The translations under genes and the position numbers were made by a program. Below the pieces are notes generated by a model. The model was not told where the DNA came from, ran no database searches, and saw only the letters and a list, made by a program, of their open reading frames with translations. A stretch of 5,196 nucleotides of DNA, from the NCBI GenBank assembly GCA_041481445.1, contig JBGPBV010000258.1, positions 1 to 5,196 on the forward strand. Reading direction: 5' to 3'. Shown piece after piece: positions 1 through 5,196 of the stretch (positions within the stretch are counted from its first letter, which is position 1; the number at the start of each line of letters is the position of its first letter). Origin of the DNA: AA29 sp041481445. GTDB lineage: Bacteria; Acidobacteriota; Vicinamibacteria; Fen-336.

Positions 1-525
1 GCCTTCCTGCTCGATGCCGTCGATCCGTCGAGCTTCGACTTCCCGGCCAACTACGTCGTCCTGAACTTCGCGTCGGTGCCGTCCATCCAGCAGTCGGCGG
101 CGCTGTTCGAGACGGTCGGGCGGATCGATCCCGAGCTGTTCGAGACCGACTCGAGCGGCTACACCCAGTTCGGCCGCGCGTACCTGTCGCTGCAGTCGTT
201 CGTGCCCGACGCGCAGTTCATCGCCGGATACGTGGAGGCGGCCCGAAGGTTCCACGTCGAGTACACGCCGATCGTCAACGGACAGCCCTCGCTCTTCCAG
301 GGCGGCGCCGCCTTCCCGGGCAACGACTGGGAGGCCAGCCCGCATGGCGAGGAGTACCTCGCGCGGATCCCCGCGCGCAGCCAGAGAGCGCTCGGCCAGA
401 TCCGCTCGTTCGTGCTCAGCGTGACGCGCGAGGTCCTTCGGAACCTCGGGCATGGTCACGACGGGCATGGCGATTCCGGCCACGACGACGGGCGCGGTGC
501 CGTGACGCAGTTCGATTGCCACTGA
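1..525 (+). CDS. Unknown protein, C-terminal 174 residues, with His/Gly/Asp-rich tail (5' end outside window)
   Basis: The reading frame is open from the first base to a TGA at 523-525, so this is the 3' end of a longer gene. A GTG at 76 could be a start, but the 25 codons before it (AFLLDAVDPSSFDFPANYVV...) have the same coding character, so the gene most likely begins upstream. I do not recognise the family. The visible part looks like a soluble alpha/beta protein with aromatic-rich stretches such as YTQFGRAYLSL and VEYTPIVNG, and a predicted amphipathic helix before the end. It has no membrane segment. The last part, from about visible residue 150, carries the pattern GHGHDGHGDSGHDDG, which could bind a metal such as nickel, zinc or copper, or be a disordered tail. 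The 160-base A+T-richer gap after it suggests it is not cotranscribed with the next gene. That the frame is coding is fairly sure; the function is unknown. Confidence 0.75.
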   Translation, partial: AFLLDAVDPSSFDFPANYVVLNFASVPSIQQSAALFETVGRIDPELFETDSSGYTQFGRAYLSLQSFVPDAQFIAGYVEAARRFHVEYTPIVNGQPSLFQGGAAFPGNDWEASPHGEEYLARIPARSQRALGQIRSFVLSVTREVLRNLGHGHDGHGDSGHDDGRGAVTQFDCH

Positions 526-685
526 GCCGAAGTGGAAACATGGATACCACGGCGATCCTGGCCCAACGGGGTCTAAGGGTTATAGCGTCTCGGGCAGTGG
601 ATATCGATCACTAAGCGTACTTGACTTAAACACTTTCTCGCGCGACCATCCTTCATCAGCCGGGCCCAATCCGGGGGGACGAAGG
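526..685. other. Intergenic gap, A+T-richer than its surroundings
   Basis: This 160-base stretch is the longest non-coding interval in the window. Hand counting gives about 57% GC, well below the flanking genes, with the A+T peak at about 601-636. It is the natural place for the promoter of the genes downstream. I see no convincing intrinsic terminator for the preceding gene: there is no GC-rich stem followed by a run of T. A 24-codon ATG frame at 540-614 has no good ribosome binding site and no recognisable content, so I do not call it a gene. Confidence 0.6.
621..649 (+). promoter_or_regulatory. Possible sigma-70-type promoter before the paraoxonase-like gene
   Basis: TTGACT at 621-626 matches five of six bases of the TTGACA -35 consensus and lies in the most A+T-rich part of the gap. 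With a 17-base spacer the -10 position falls on GACCAT (644-649). This keeps only three consensus bases, including the important A2 and T6. The placement, 37 bases before the GTG start at 686, is sensible. The weak -10 makes this tentative; an alternative sigma factor or a different position in the gap is equally possible. Confidence 0.25.
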
Positions 686-1651
686 GTGGTCTTTCACGTC
701 CAGCAGGTCTTCGCCGCGACGGGTCCTGACGTCCTCGTAGGTCCCGAGGACATGGAGGTCGACGGCACCCAGGGAGCGCCGTCGCTCCTGGTCGCCTGCC
801 AGAGCCGGCTCGAGGACAAGGACCAGCCCGGCTTCATCGCGCGCGTGACGTTGTCAGCGGACGGGCCCGTCTCCTCGCGGCGCCTGGCCATGACCGGATG
901 GGGCGACGCCGCGCGCTTCCATCCCGTCGGGATCTCGTTCGTGCCCGAGCGGCAGCGGCTCTACGCCGTGAACCGCATCAGCGCCGACGAGCACCGCATC
1001 GAGGTCTTCGACGTGCAGCCGGACGCGCTGAAGCACATCGAGTCGCTGGCGGATCCGGGCGCGCTCCGGAACCCCAACGACGTCGCCGCCACCGCGGCCG
1101 GCATCGTCCTCGTCACGAACGCCCACAAGACCGACAGCGTGCTCGGCGGCCTCTTCCAGGACGCGCTGGGCGCGAAGAAGGGCAGCCTGGCCCTGTTCGA
1201 GCCCGGGACCAGGACCTGGCGCATCGTGGCCGATGAGCTGCCGTACCCGAACGGTGTCGTCATCGACGCGGCGCGGCAGCGCGCGCACGTCGCCATGACG
1301 CTGGACGGGACGGTCCGGACCTACCGCATCGAGGGCGCGGCCCTGACCCTCGAGCGGTCCACCACCGTGGGGGGCCGACCCGACAACCTCTCCTGGGACG
1401 GCGACGGCCGGCTGCTCGTGACCTCCCACGACAGCGGAGTCCGTTTCCTACTGCACGCCGTCTCCGGGGCCAAGGCGCACTCTCCGGGCCGCGTGCATCG
1501 CATCGCTCCCGGCAACGGTGCGCACGGGCCCGAGCTCCTGCTCGAGAACGACGGCGCGATCATCGGCGCGCTCTCGGTCGCCGTGCGCAGCGGGACTCGG
1601 CTCTACCTGGGGCAGGTCCTGGGGAAGGGGATCGGGATCGCGACGGAATAG
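686..1651 (+). CDS. Paraoxonase/arylesterase-like six-bladed beta-propeller protein
   Basis: This 321-residue protein aligns by eye with animal paraoxonases (PON1 family) along its whole length. These are calcium-dependent lactonases/arylesterases with a six-bladed propeller fold. GPEDMEV (19-25) matches the segment with PON1 Glu53-Asp54, so E21 and D22 are likely calcium ligands. PNDVAA (130-135) supplies N131 and D132 (PON1 Asn168/Asp169), YPNGV (187-191) gives N189 (Asn224), and PDNLS (232-236) gives D233 and N234 (Asp269/Asn270). All the side-chain calcium ligands are therefore present. The proposed PON1 catalytic pair His115/His134 is not: those positions read V81 (FHPVGIS) and R97 (AVNR). 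The only cysteine is C38, so the PON1 disulphide is absent. There is no signal peptide, suggesting a cytoplasmic enzyme. The GTG start is preceded by GGGGGGA at 673-679, six bases away; the next in-frame ATG at 752 would remove E21/D22 and is rejected. The 18-base gap to the next gene suggests cotranscription. SMP-30 or strictosidine-synthase-like relatives are alternatives, but the ligand pattern fits PON best. Substrate unknown. Confidence 0.85.
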   Translation: MVFHVQQVFAATGPDVLVGPEDMEVDGTQGAPSLLVACQSRLEDKDQPGFIARVTLSADGPVSSRRLAMTGWGDAARFHPVGISFVPERQRLYAVNRISADEHRIEVFDVQPDALKHIESLADPGALRNPNDVAATAAGIVLVTNAHKTDSVLGGLFQDALGAKKGSLALFEPGTRTWRIVADELPYPNGVVIDAARQRAHVAMTLDGTVRTYRIEGAALTLERSTTVGGRPDNLSWDGDGRLLVTSHDSGVRFLLHAVSGAKAHSPGRVHRIAPGNGAHGPELLLENDGAIIGALSVAVRSGTRLYLGQVLGKGIGIATE

Positions 1652-1654
1652 ATC

Positions 1655-1662
1655 AGGGAGGG
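1655..1662 (+). promoter_or_regulatory. Strong Shine-Dalgarno fixing the GTG start of the TPR gene
   Basis: AGGGAGGG lies directly after the stop codon of the paraoxonase-like gene, with seven bases between it and the GTG at 1670. This spacing is close to ideal and supports GTG over any later start. Confidence 0.7.
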
Positions 1663-1669
1663 ATCGAGA

Positions 1670-2353
1670 GTGGCTAGCCAGGATGAACGGATCGAGAGCG
1701 CGATCGCGGACGCGACCCAGGCGAACGACGCCGGGGTGAGGCTCATCGACGAAGGGAGATTCGTGGCGGCGGCGGAGGAGCTGCGGAAGGGGCTGGCCCG
1801 GTTGCGGGGGCTACCTCCCGTGCTCGTCGTGAAGACGGGAGAGGCCGTCCTTTCCGGGAACCTCGCCCAGGCCCTCGTCCGGCAGAGGCAGTTCGCGCCC
1901 GCGATCGAGCTGCTGGAGCGGCAGGCCCGGCTGGCTCGGGAGACGAAGGACCTCCAGAGCTACGGCAACGCCCTGAGCAGCCTCGGGAGCGTCTACCTCG
2001 AGCAAGGCGACGACGCCAAGGGCGAGCGTTTCTTCGAGGAGCGGCTGGCCATCGCCCGCCGGATCGGCGACAAGAAGGGCGAGGGCCACACGCTGAACGC
2101 CCTCGCGAACATCTACCTGGCCCGCAAGCAGTACGGGCCCGCGATCGACCTCCTGACCAAGCGCGTGGCGCTGGCCGAGGCCATCGGGGATCGGCGTGGC
2201 CAGGCCACCAGCCTGCTGACCCTGGGGACGGCCTACGGCGAGACGTCGCGGCGCGAGGAGGCGCAGGCCGCGTTCGGCCAGGCGCTCGAGCTGATGGACG
2301 GAGAGGGCGATCCCCGGGCCCAACAGGTCAAGGCGGCCCTGGCCCAGCTCTGA
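1670..2353 (+). CDS. Tetratricopeptide-repeat (TPR) protein
   Basis: A 227-residue protein built almost wholly of TPR helix pairs, a fold that binds other proteins. Five repeats can be placed at about residues 16-48, 57-92, 97-131, 137-171 and 177-210. The last three have a regular 40-residue period and begin with related linkers (ETKDLQSYG, IGDKKGEGH, IGDRRGQAT), each followed by a helix of the pattern L-x-x-LG/A-x-x-Y. This 40-residue form is typical of TPRs in kinesin light chains and in many bacterial regulatory scaffolds. There is no signal peptide, membrane segment or attached enzymatic domain, so it is likely a cytoplasmic adaptor. The first two repeats are less regular. The GTG start has a strong ribosome binding site. 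The gene sits 18 bases after the paraoxonase-like gene and 35 bases before the next, so it is probably in the same operon; partners among the neighbouring products are plausible but unproven. Confidence 0.88.
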   Translation: MASQDERIESAIADATQANDAGVRLIDEGRFVAAAEELRKGLARLRGLPPVLVVKTGEAVLSGNLAQALVRQRQFAPAIELLERQARLARETKDLQSYGNALSSLGSVYLEQGDDAKGERFFEERLAIARRIGDKKGEGHTLNALANIYLARKQYGPAIDLLTKRVALAEAIGDRRGQATSLLTLGTAYGETSRREEAQAAFGQALELMDGEGDPRAQQVKAALAQL

Positions 2354-2376
2354 CCGGACCCGCCGCCGTCCTTCCC

Positions 2377-2382
2377 AAGAGG
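2377..2382 (+). promoter_or_regulatory. Shine-Dalgarno of the small hydrophobic-protein gene
   Basis: AAGAGG lies six bases before the ATG at 2389, within the 35-base gap after the TPR gene. It supports this start for a gene with no recognised family. Confidence 0.55.
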
Positions 2383-2388
2383 CCCCGA

Positions 2389-2763
2389 ATGGACCCCGAC
2401 GACCTCCTTCCCGCGTACGCGAGCAAGCCCGACGAGGAGCTGCGGAGCGTCATCGTCGCCCACTCGGGCCTGGCGCAGGCGATCGTGGCCGCGCATCCGG
2501 AGATGGCGCAGGACGCCGGGTTCGAGCTGTTCGACGCCGCCTGGGCCCGGCGCTACTGGCGGAGCGTGGTGGCCGAGGTCGCGGGCATCGACGCCTTGAA
2601 CAGGGTGGCGTCGTGGGTGGTCGGCGCCTCCATCGGCCAGCTCGCCTCTCTCATCGCCGCCCGCTTCGCCCTGCCTCCGCCGGCCCGGCCGGCGGCGGTC
2701 GCGCTCGCGGTCGTCCTCCTGCGCGCGGCGAGGTCGATGACCGGCGGCCGGGTGGCGTCGTGA
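2389..2763 (+). CDS. Small protein of unknown function with hydrophobic C-terminal half
   Basis: This 124-residue protein matches no family I recognise. The N-terminal half (about 1-68) is acidic to neutral and likely helical, with segments such as DEELRSVIVAHSGLAQAIV and a Trp/Arg-rich stretch AWARRYWRSV (51-60). The C-terminal half holds two hydrophobic segments, about 73-93 (VASWVVGASIGQLASLI...) and about 101-112 (PAAVALAVVLLR), separated by a proline-rich turn (FALPPPARP). They could form a short membrane hairpin, although the second is short for a full crossing. The tail is basic (RAARSMTGGRVAS). The start is supported by AAGAGG six bases upstream. Its stop codon overlaps the GTG of the next gene in the sequence GTGA, so the two are very likely translated together and may function together. 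It could be a membrane anchor, an adaptor-like helical domain, or an immunity or regulatory partner; the sequence does not decide. Confidence 0.75.
   Translation: MDPDDLLPAYASKPDEELRSVIVAHSGLAQAIVAAHPEMAQDAGFELFDAAWARRYWRSVVAEVAGIDALNRVASWVVGASIGQLASLIAARFALPPPARPAAVALAVVLLRAARSMTGGRVAS
2760..2763 (+). promoter_or_regulatory. GTGA stop/start overlap (translational coupling)
   Basis: The TGA ending the small protein (2761-2763) overlaps the GTG beginning the HExxH protein (2760-2762). A GG-rich element, GGTGG at 2751-2755, lies four bases upstream. This arrangement usually couples translation of the two genes and fixes the downstream start. Confidence 0.7.
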
Positions 2764-4265
2764 CCTCGAGCTTCGACTTCCACACGCTGTCCGTCACCGT
2801 CGACCGGCCCCTGGAGGAGTACACGGCCAGCCTGACCCCGACCCCGCTCGGCCTGCATGTCTGGGAGGTCGGGAGCGGGGACCGCAGCCAGGTGCTGCGC
2901 TACCGCCACGAGCACGCCCACTTCACGTCCTTCCTGGCCTCCGGCCTGGCCGACCTCTACGGCGTGTTCTCGGACTACACGCTCGCGTTCCTCTACGCCG
3001 CCCTCCGGCGCCAGATGACGCGCGCGCCCGGTCGCGCCCTGTCGCTCCCTCTCCTCGCGGGCGGAGACGACGACGGGCTCAGGGGCGAGACGCGCGCGCG
3101 GCTCCGGCGCGCCTGGGGACAGGTCAACGAGCTGCGCGCGTTCTTCTTCGGCTTTCCGACCGAGGCCCCGCTGGCCGCGCTGCTCGCTCCGCGCGCGCAG
3201 GACCACTTCTGGGAGACGCACTTCCACCTGCCGCTCTCCGAGATCGTGAACCGCTTCTATCGGCTGCTGGCCCGCCTGGCCGTGGAGGCGGAGGCGACTC
3301 CAAAGGACCCGGGAGCGCTGCCGCTCGTGGAGGTGAACGGCGTCCGCGACCGGCTGAGCGCGCGCGCGGTCATGGAGGCCTACGCCATCGGCATCGAGCT
3401 GCTCAACACGCACTTCCGCAAGGTGGAATCGAGCCACACGCACCGCGAGCCGATCGTGCGGGACCCGGGATCGCTCTACACGATCGCCATCGAGTACCTG
3501 CTGCAGCACGGCCCTCTCCGGCCGGTCGCGACCCTCGGGCAATTCCTCGGGGGCCAGGCGCCTCCGGACGCGTACTACCTCCTCGTGGCCGTCGCCTTCG
3601 CCTCCCTCCAGGTCCCCGTCGTCCAGGAGCCCGACGGCGAGGTGCGGTTCGAGGGCCGGCTCGAGTGCCTCTCGCCCGCTCACCGGTTCCGGAAGATCGT
3701 CGACGCGATGGCCCGCGGCGAGATCGCGCCGCTGGCCCCCAGCGTGCGCAGCGGCCGCGACGAGCTGATGGCCTGGCTGGCCGCGTGTCACCAGGCGGTG
3801 GGCGACCGGGACAGCCTGGCCATGTGCCGGGCCGCGCACGACCTCTACGAGCGCGACGCCACCCTGGCCGCGAAGCCCTCGCACGAGAAGTCCATGATCC
3901 AGCTCGCCTGGGCCGCGCGCGCGAACTTCGACGCCCACCCGAACGAGTACGTGCTGGACGCCGGCCTCTTCGCCGAGCGCTATGCCTGCCAGATGCGCTA
4001 CGTGCGCACCGCCGACGCCAAGCTCGTGATGCCGGGAGACGCCGAGAAGTTCCGCGTGCAGTACCTCGCCGACCACACCACGATGATCCTGGAGGGCGCG
4101 GTGTTCGCCGAGCAGTGGGACAGCACGTGGGACAAGCTGCCGGAGATCGCGCCCCGGGACCGCGCCGCGATCATCCTCAGCTCCATCGCCTGGGCGGCCT
4201 GTTTGTTCGGCGACCTCCGGCCGGGCCGGGAATGGCGGCCCCCGACCATCGAGATCCGGATGTGA
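2760..4265 (+). CDS. Uncharacterised 501-residue HExxH protein, putative zincin-like metal-dependent hydrolase
   Basis: The protein contains YRHEHAHFTSFL (48-59), in which H50-E51-x-x-H54 is a canonical HExxH zinc site on a predicted hydrophobic helix. Many zincin metallopeptidases have this signature. A third ligand is not obvious: E206 or E213 in the helix VMEAYAIGIELL, or H218, H226 and H228 just after it, are candidates, but this is inference. There is no signal peptide or clear membrane segment, so the protein is probably cytoplasmic. The rest appears mainly helical and I recognise no further domain; the C-terminal part carries a Trp-rich stretch (EQWDSTWDKLP) and ends GREWRPPTIEIRM. The same frame is open back to a GTG at 2613, but that part only overlaps the preceding gene out of frame. 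The GTG at 2760, overlapping that gene's stop, is preferred, and the first residues MTSSFDFHTLSVTVDRP look like a normal beta-strand beginning. Coding status is strong; peptidase activity is tentative, because HExxH can occur by chance. Confidence 0.75.
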   Translation: MTSSFDFHTLSVTVDRPLEEYTASLTPTPLGLHVWEVGSGDRSQVLRYRHEHAHFTSFLASGLADLYGVFSDYTLAFLYAALRRQMTRAPGRALSLPLLAGGDDDGLRGETRARLRRAWGQVNELRAFFFGFPTEAPLAALLAPRAQDHFWETHFHLPLSEIVNRFYRLLARLAVEAEATPKDPGALPLVEVNGVRDRLSARAVMEAYAIGIELLNTHFRKVESSHTHREPIVRDPGSLYTIAIEYLLQHGPLRPVATLGQFLGGQAPPDAYYLLVAVAFASLQVPVVQEPDGEVRFEGRLECLSPAHRFRKIVDAMARGEIAPLAPSVRSGRDELMAWLAACHQAVGDRDSLAMCRAAHDLYERDATLAAKPSHEKSMIQLAWAARANFDAHPNEYVLDAGLFAERYACQMRYVRTADAKLVMPGDAEKFRVQYLADHTTMILEGAVFAEQWDSTWDKLPEIAPRDRAAIILSSIAWAACLFGDLRPGREWRPPTIEIRM

Positions 4266-4296
4266 GGGCGCGAGTGGGAGTAGGTTGAGCGGATCG

Positions 4297-4303
4297 AGGA
4301 GGA
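4297..4303 (+). promoter_or_regulatory. Consensus Shine-Dalgarno fixing the start of the SGNH-hydrolase gene
   Basis: AGGAGGA lies five bases before the ATG at 4308. It is the best ribosome binding site in the window. It shows that the basic N-terminal extension of the SGNH protein is really translated and not an artefact of choosing too early a start. Confidence 0.8.
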
Positions 4304-4307
4304 CACG

Positions 4308-5196
4308 ATGGCGGCACGAAAGAAGGGCCCGCGGGGCAAGGCGACGCGGAAGAGGGGCGGCCGTCGAAGGACGGCGCCAGGACGGGCGGCGGCGGCGATC
4401 ATGCGGACCGCCCTGACCGAGGGCAGGAACCGGGCCGACCAGATCGTCCGCGCGCGCGCCCGGGCGCGCGCCCGAGCGCCGGTCCTTGACAGCGCCGCCG
4501 GCCAGGGCGGCCTCGTCCTCGCGGAAGGCGACTCCTGGTTCGACTATCCGTTCCACGACGTCCTCGAGAAGCTCGAGGACGACTTCGGCTTCCGCGTCGA
4601 GTCCGTCGCGCACAAGGGCGACACCGTGGAGCAGATGGCCTACGACGACGCGCAGTTCAAGCAGCTCCGGCGCGCCTTCGAGCACCTGAGCCAGGACCAC
4701 AAGGTGCCGCGCGCGATCCTCCTCTCCGGCGGCGGCAACGACATCGCGGGCACCGAGTTCGGCGTCCTGCTCAACCACGTCAAGTCCGGCCTGCCGCCCA
4801 TCAACGCCAAGGTGGCGGACGGGGTCATGGAGGAGCGCCTGCGCTTCGCGACCGGGTACCTGATCTCCACGGTCACGCGCCTGGGCGAGCAGTTCTTCCA
4901 GAAGACGATCCCGGTCGTCATCCACGGGTATGGGTACCCGGTGCCGGACGGGCGGGGGTACCTCGGTGGGTTCTGGTTCCTGCCCGGTCCGTGGCTCAAG
5001 CCCGGCTTCGTCGAGAAGGGATTCTTCGCGAACGACTCCGCGGCGGAGCTCGCGAACTGCCGCGACCTGATGAAGGACCTGATCGACCGGTTCAACTCGG
5101 TCCAGGCCTCGATCGCGGGGTCGGCCGGCTTCGAGCACGTCGAGTACGTGGACCTCCGGCCGCTGCTCTCGAACCAGCTCCCCAATGCCTACAAGA
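4308..5196 (+). CDS. SGNH/GDSL-family hydrolase with basic N-terminal extension (3' end outside window)
   Basis: The frame is open from ATG 4308 to the window edge, giving 296 residues. SGNH hydrolases are serine esterases, lipases or deacetylases acting on ester bonds. Block I is LAEGDSWFDYP, with S76 as nucleophile; block II may be the Gly of AHKGDTV (G104); block III is SGGGNDI (140-146), with N144 in the oxyanion hole. HGYGYPVPDGR (206-216) follows the central strand, as in relatives with the GDSW form of block I. Block V, with the catalytic Asp and His, is not reached, so activity cannot be judged. The first 65 residues are unusual: a Lys/Arg-rich start (ARKKGPRGK, RKRGGRRR) and then five Arg-Ala pairs (48-57). 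This is not a signal peptide; it could be a nucleic-acid-binding or disordered tail. The catalytic domain begins near residue 66. The gene follows the HExxH gene by 42 bases with a strong ribosome binding site, so it probably belongs to the same operon. Substrate unknown. Confidence 0.88.
   Translation, partial: MAARKKGPRGKATRKRGGRRRTAPGRAAAAIMRTALTEGRNRADQIVRARARARARAPVLDSAAGQGGLVLAEGDSWFDYPFHDVLEKLEDDFGFRVESVAHKGDTVEQMAYDDAQFKQLRRAFEHLSQDHKVPRAILLSGGGNDIAGTEFGVLLNHVKSGLPPINAKVADGVMEERLRFATGYLISTVTRLGEQFFQKTIPVVIHGYGYPVPDGRGYLGGFWFLPGPWLKPGFVEKGFFANDSAAELANCRDLMKDLIDRFNSVQASIAGSAGFEHVEYVDLRPLLSNQLPNAYK
4452..4471. repeat. Perfect 20-bp GC palindrome inside the SGNH-hydrolase gene
   Basis: GCGCGCGCCCGGGCGCGCGC is its own reverse complement, centred on a CCCGGG between bases 4461 and 4462. 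It lies in the part coding for the alternating Arg-Ala repeat, so it may simply follow from that codon pattern in a GC-rich genome. It could form a cruciform or a strong mRNA hairpin, and the alternating GC steps favour Z-DNA. Confidence 0.7.

Noticed and set aside
540..614. A 24-codon ATG frame (beginning MDTTAILAQRG) in the intergenic gap, considered as a small protein or leader peptide.
   Set aside because: There is no good Shine-Dalgarno, no codon run typical of a leader peptide and no attenuator-like hairpin after it; length alone does not support it.
655..680. GC-rich segment with GGGCCC and CCGG...CCGG, considered as a terminator for the left-edge gene.
   Set aside because: The possible stem is only about four base pairs, has no following T-run, and lies at the ribosome binding site of the next gene.
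854..1429. A 191-codon - strand frame inside the paraoxonase-like gene.
   Set aside because: The + strand frame has clear full-length PON-family similarity, and the - strand product has no recognisable content; it is an antisense shadow.
1661..1698. Direct repeat GGATCGAGAG at 1661-1670 and 1689-1698 around the start of the TPR gene, with a similar GGATCGAGG at 4291-4299.
   Set aside because: Ten bases of similarity near start codons is weak. The first copy overlaps the ribosome-binding region and the second encodes ordinary residues (RIES); no third in-phase copy exists, so chance is likely.
2613..2759. Upstream extension of the HExxH protein from a GTG at 2613.
   Set aside because: It would overlap most of the C-terminal half of the preceding gene out of frame and gives an Arg/Pro-rich, non-protein-like N-terminus. 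The start at 2760 overlapping the preceding stop is far more natural.
3665..4288. A 207-codon + strand frame overlapping the end of the HExxH gene in another frame.
   Set aside because: Its product is extremely Arg/Pro/Ala-rich, the typical signature of a shifted frame in GC-rich DNA, and the overlapping HExxH gene explains the region better.
2553..5138. A very long open frame on the - strand (861 codons) opposite three + strand genes.
   Set aside because: Long antisense frames are common in GC-rich DNA. Its product is a low-complexity mix of Arg, Glu, Val, Leu, His and Ala with no motif, and it runs across a gene junction. The + strand carries recognisable SGNH and HExxH motifs, good ribosome binding sites and a GTGA overlap.

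Overview
The window is GC-rich bacterial DNA. Third codon positions are mostly G or C, and three of the five visible gene starts are GTG. This fits an environmental, probably soil, high-GC bacterium such as a member of the Methylomirabilota/Rokubacteria, Myxococcota, Acidobacteriota or Actinomycetota. Nothing in the sequence fixes the phylum. There are no RNA genes, insertion sequences, integrases, CRISPR arrays or origin-like sequences. Every credible gene reads on the + strand.

Layout: (1) 1-525 is the 3' end of a gene of unknown function whose start lies outside the window; its product ends in a short His/Gly/Asp-rich tail. (2) 526-685 is a 160-base gap, clearly richer in A+T than the rest (about 57% GC by hand count), with a possible promoter. 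(3) 686-1651 encodes a paraoxonase/arylesterase-like six-bladed beta-propeller. Its calcium ligands are kept but both residues of the classical PON1 histidine dyad are replaced. (4) 1670-2353 encodes a protein made of tetratricopeptide repeats. (5) 2389-2763 encodes a small protein with a hydrophobic C-terminal half. (6) 2760-4265 encodes a 501-residue protein with an HExxH motif, joined to the previous gene by a 4-base GTGA stop/start overlap. (7) 4308-5196 is the 5' part of an SGNH-hydrolase gene with an unusual Arg/Lys/Ala-rich N-terminus. It runs off the right edge before the last catalytic block.

Genes 3 to 7 are separated by 18, 35, -4 and 42 bases, most have good Shine-Dalgarno sequences, and they probably form one transcript starting in the 526-685 gap. 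The set combines a lactonase/esterase-fold enzyme, a TPR protein-interaction scaffold, a likely membrane-associated small protein, a putative metal-dependent hydrolase and a serine esterase. I do not recognise this as a described system. A shared role in hydrolysing esters, lactones or peptides is inferred from folds and proximity only. The most unusual parts are the coupled small-protein/HExxH pair and the dyad-less paraoxonase homologue.
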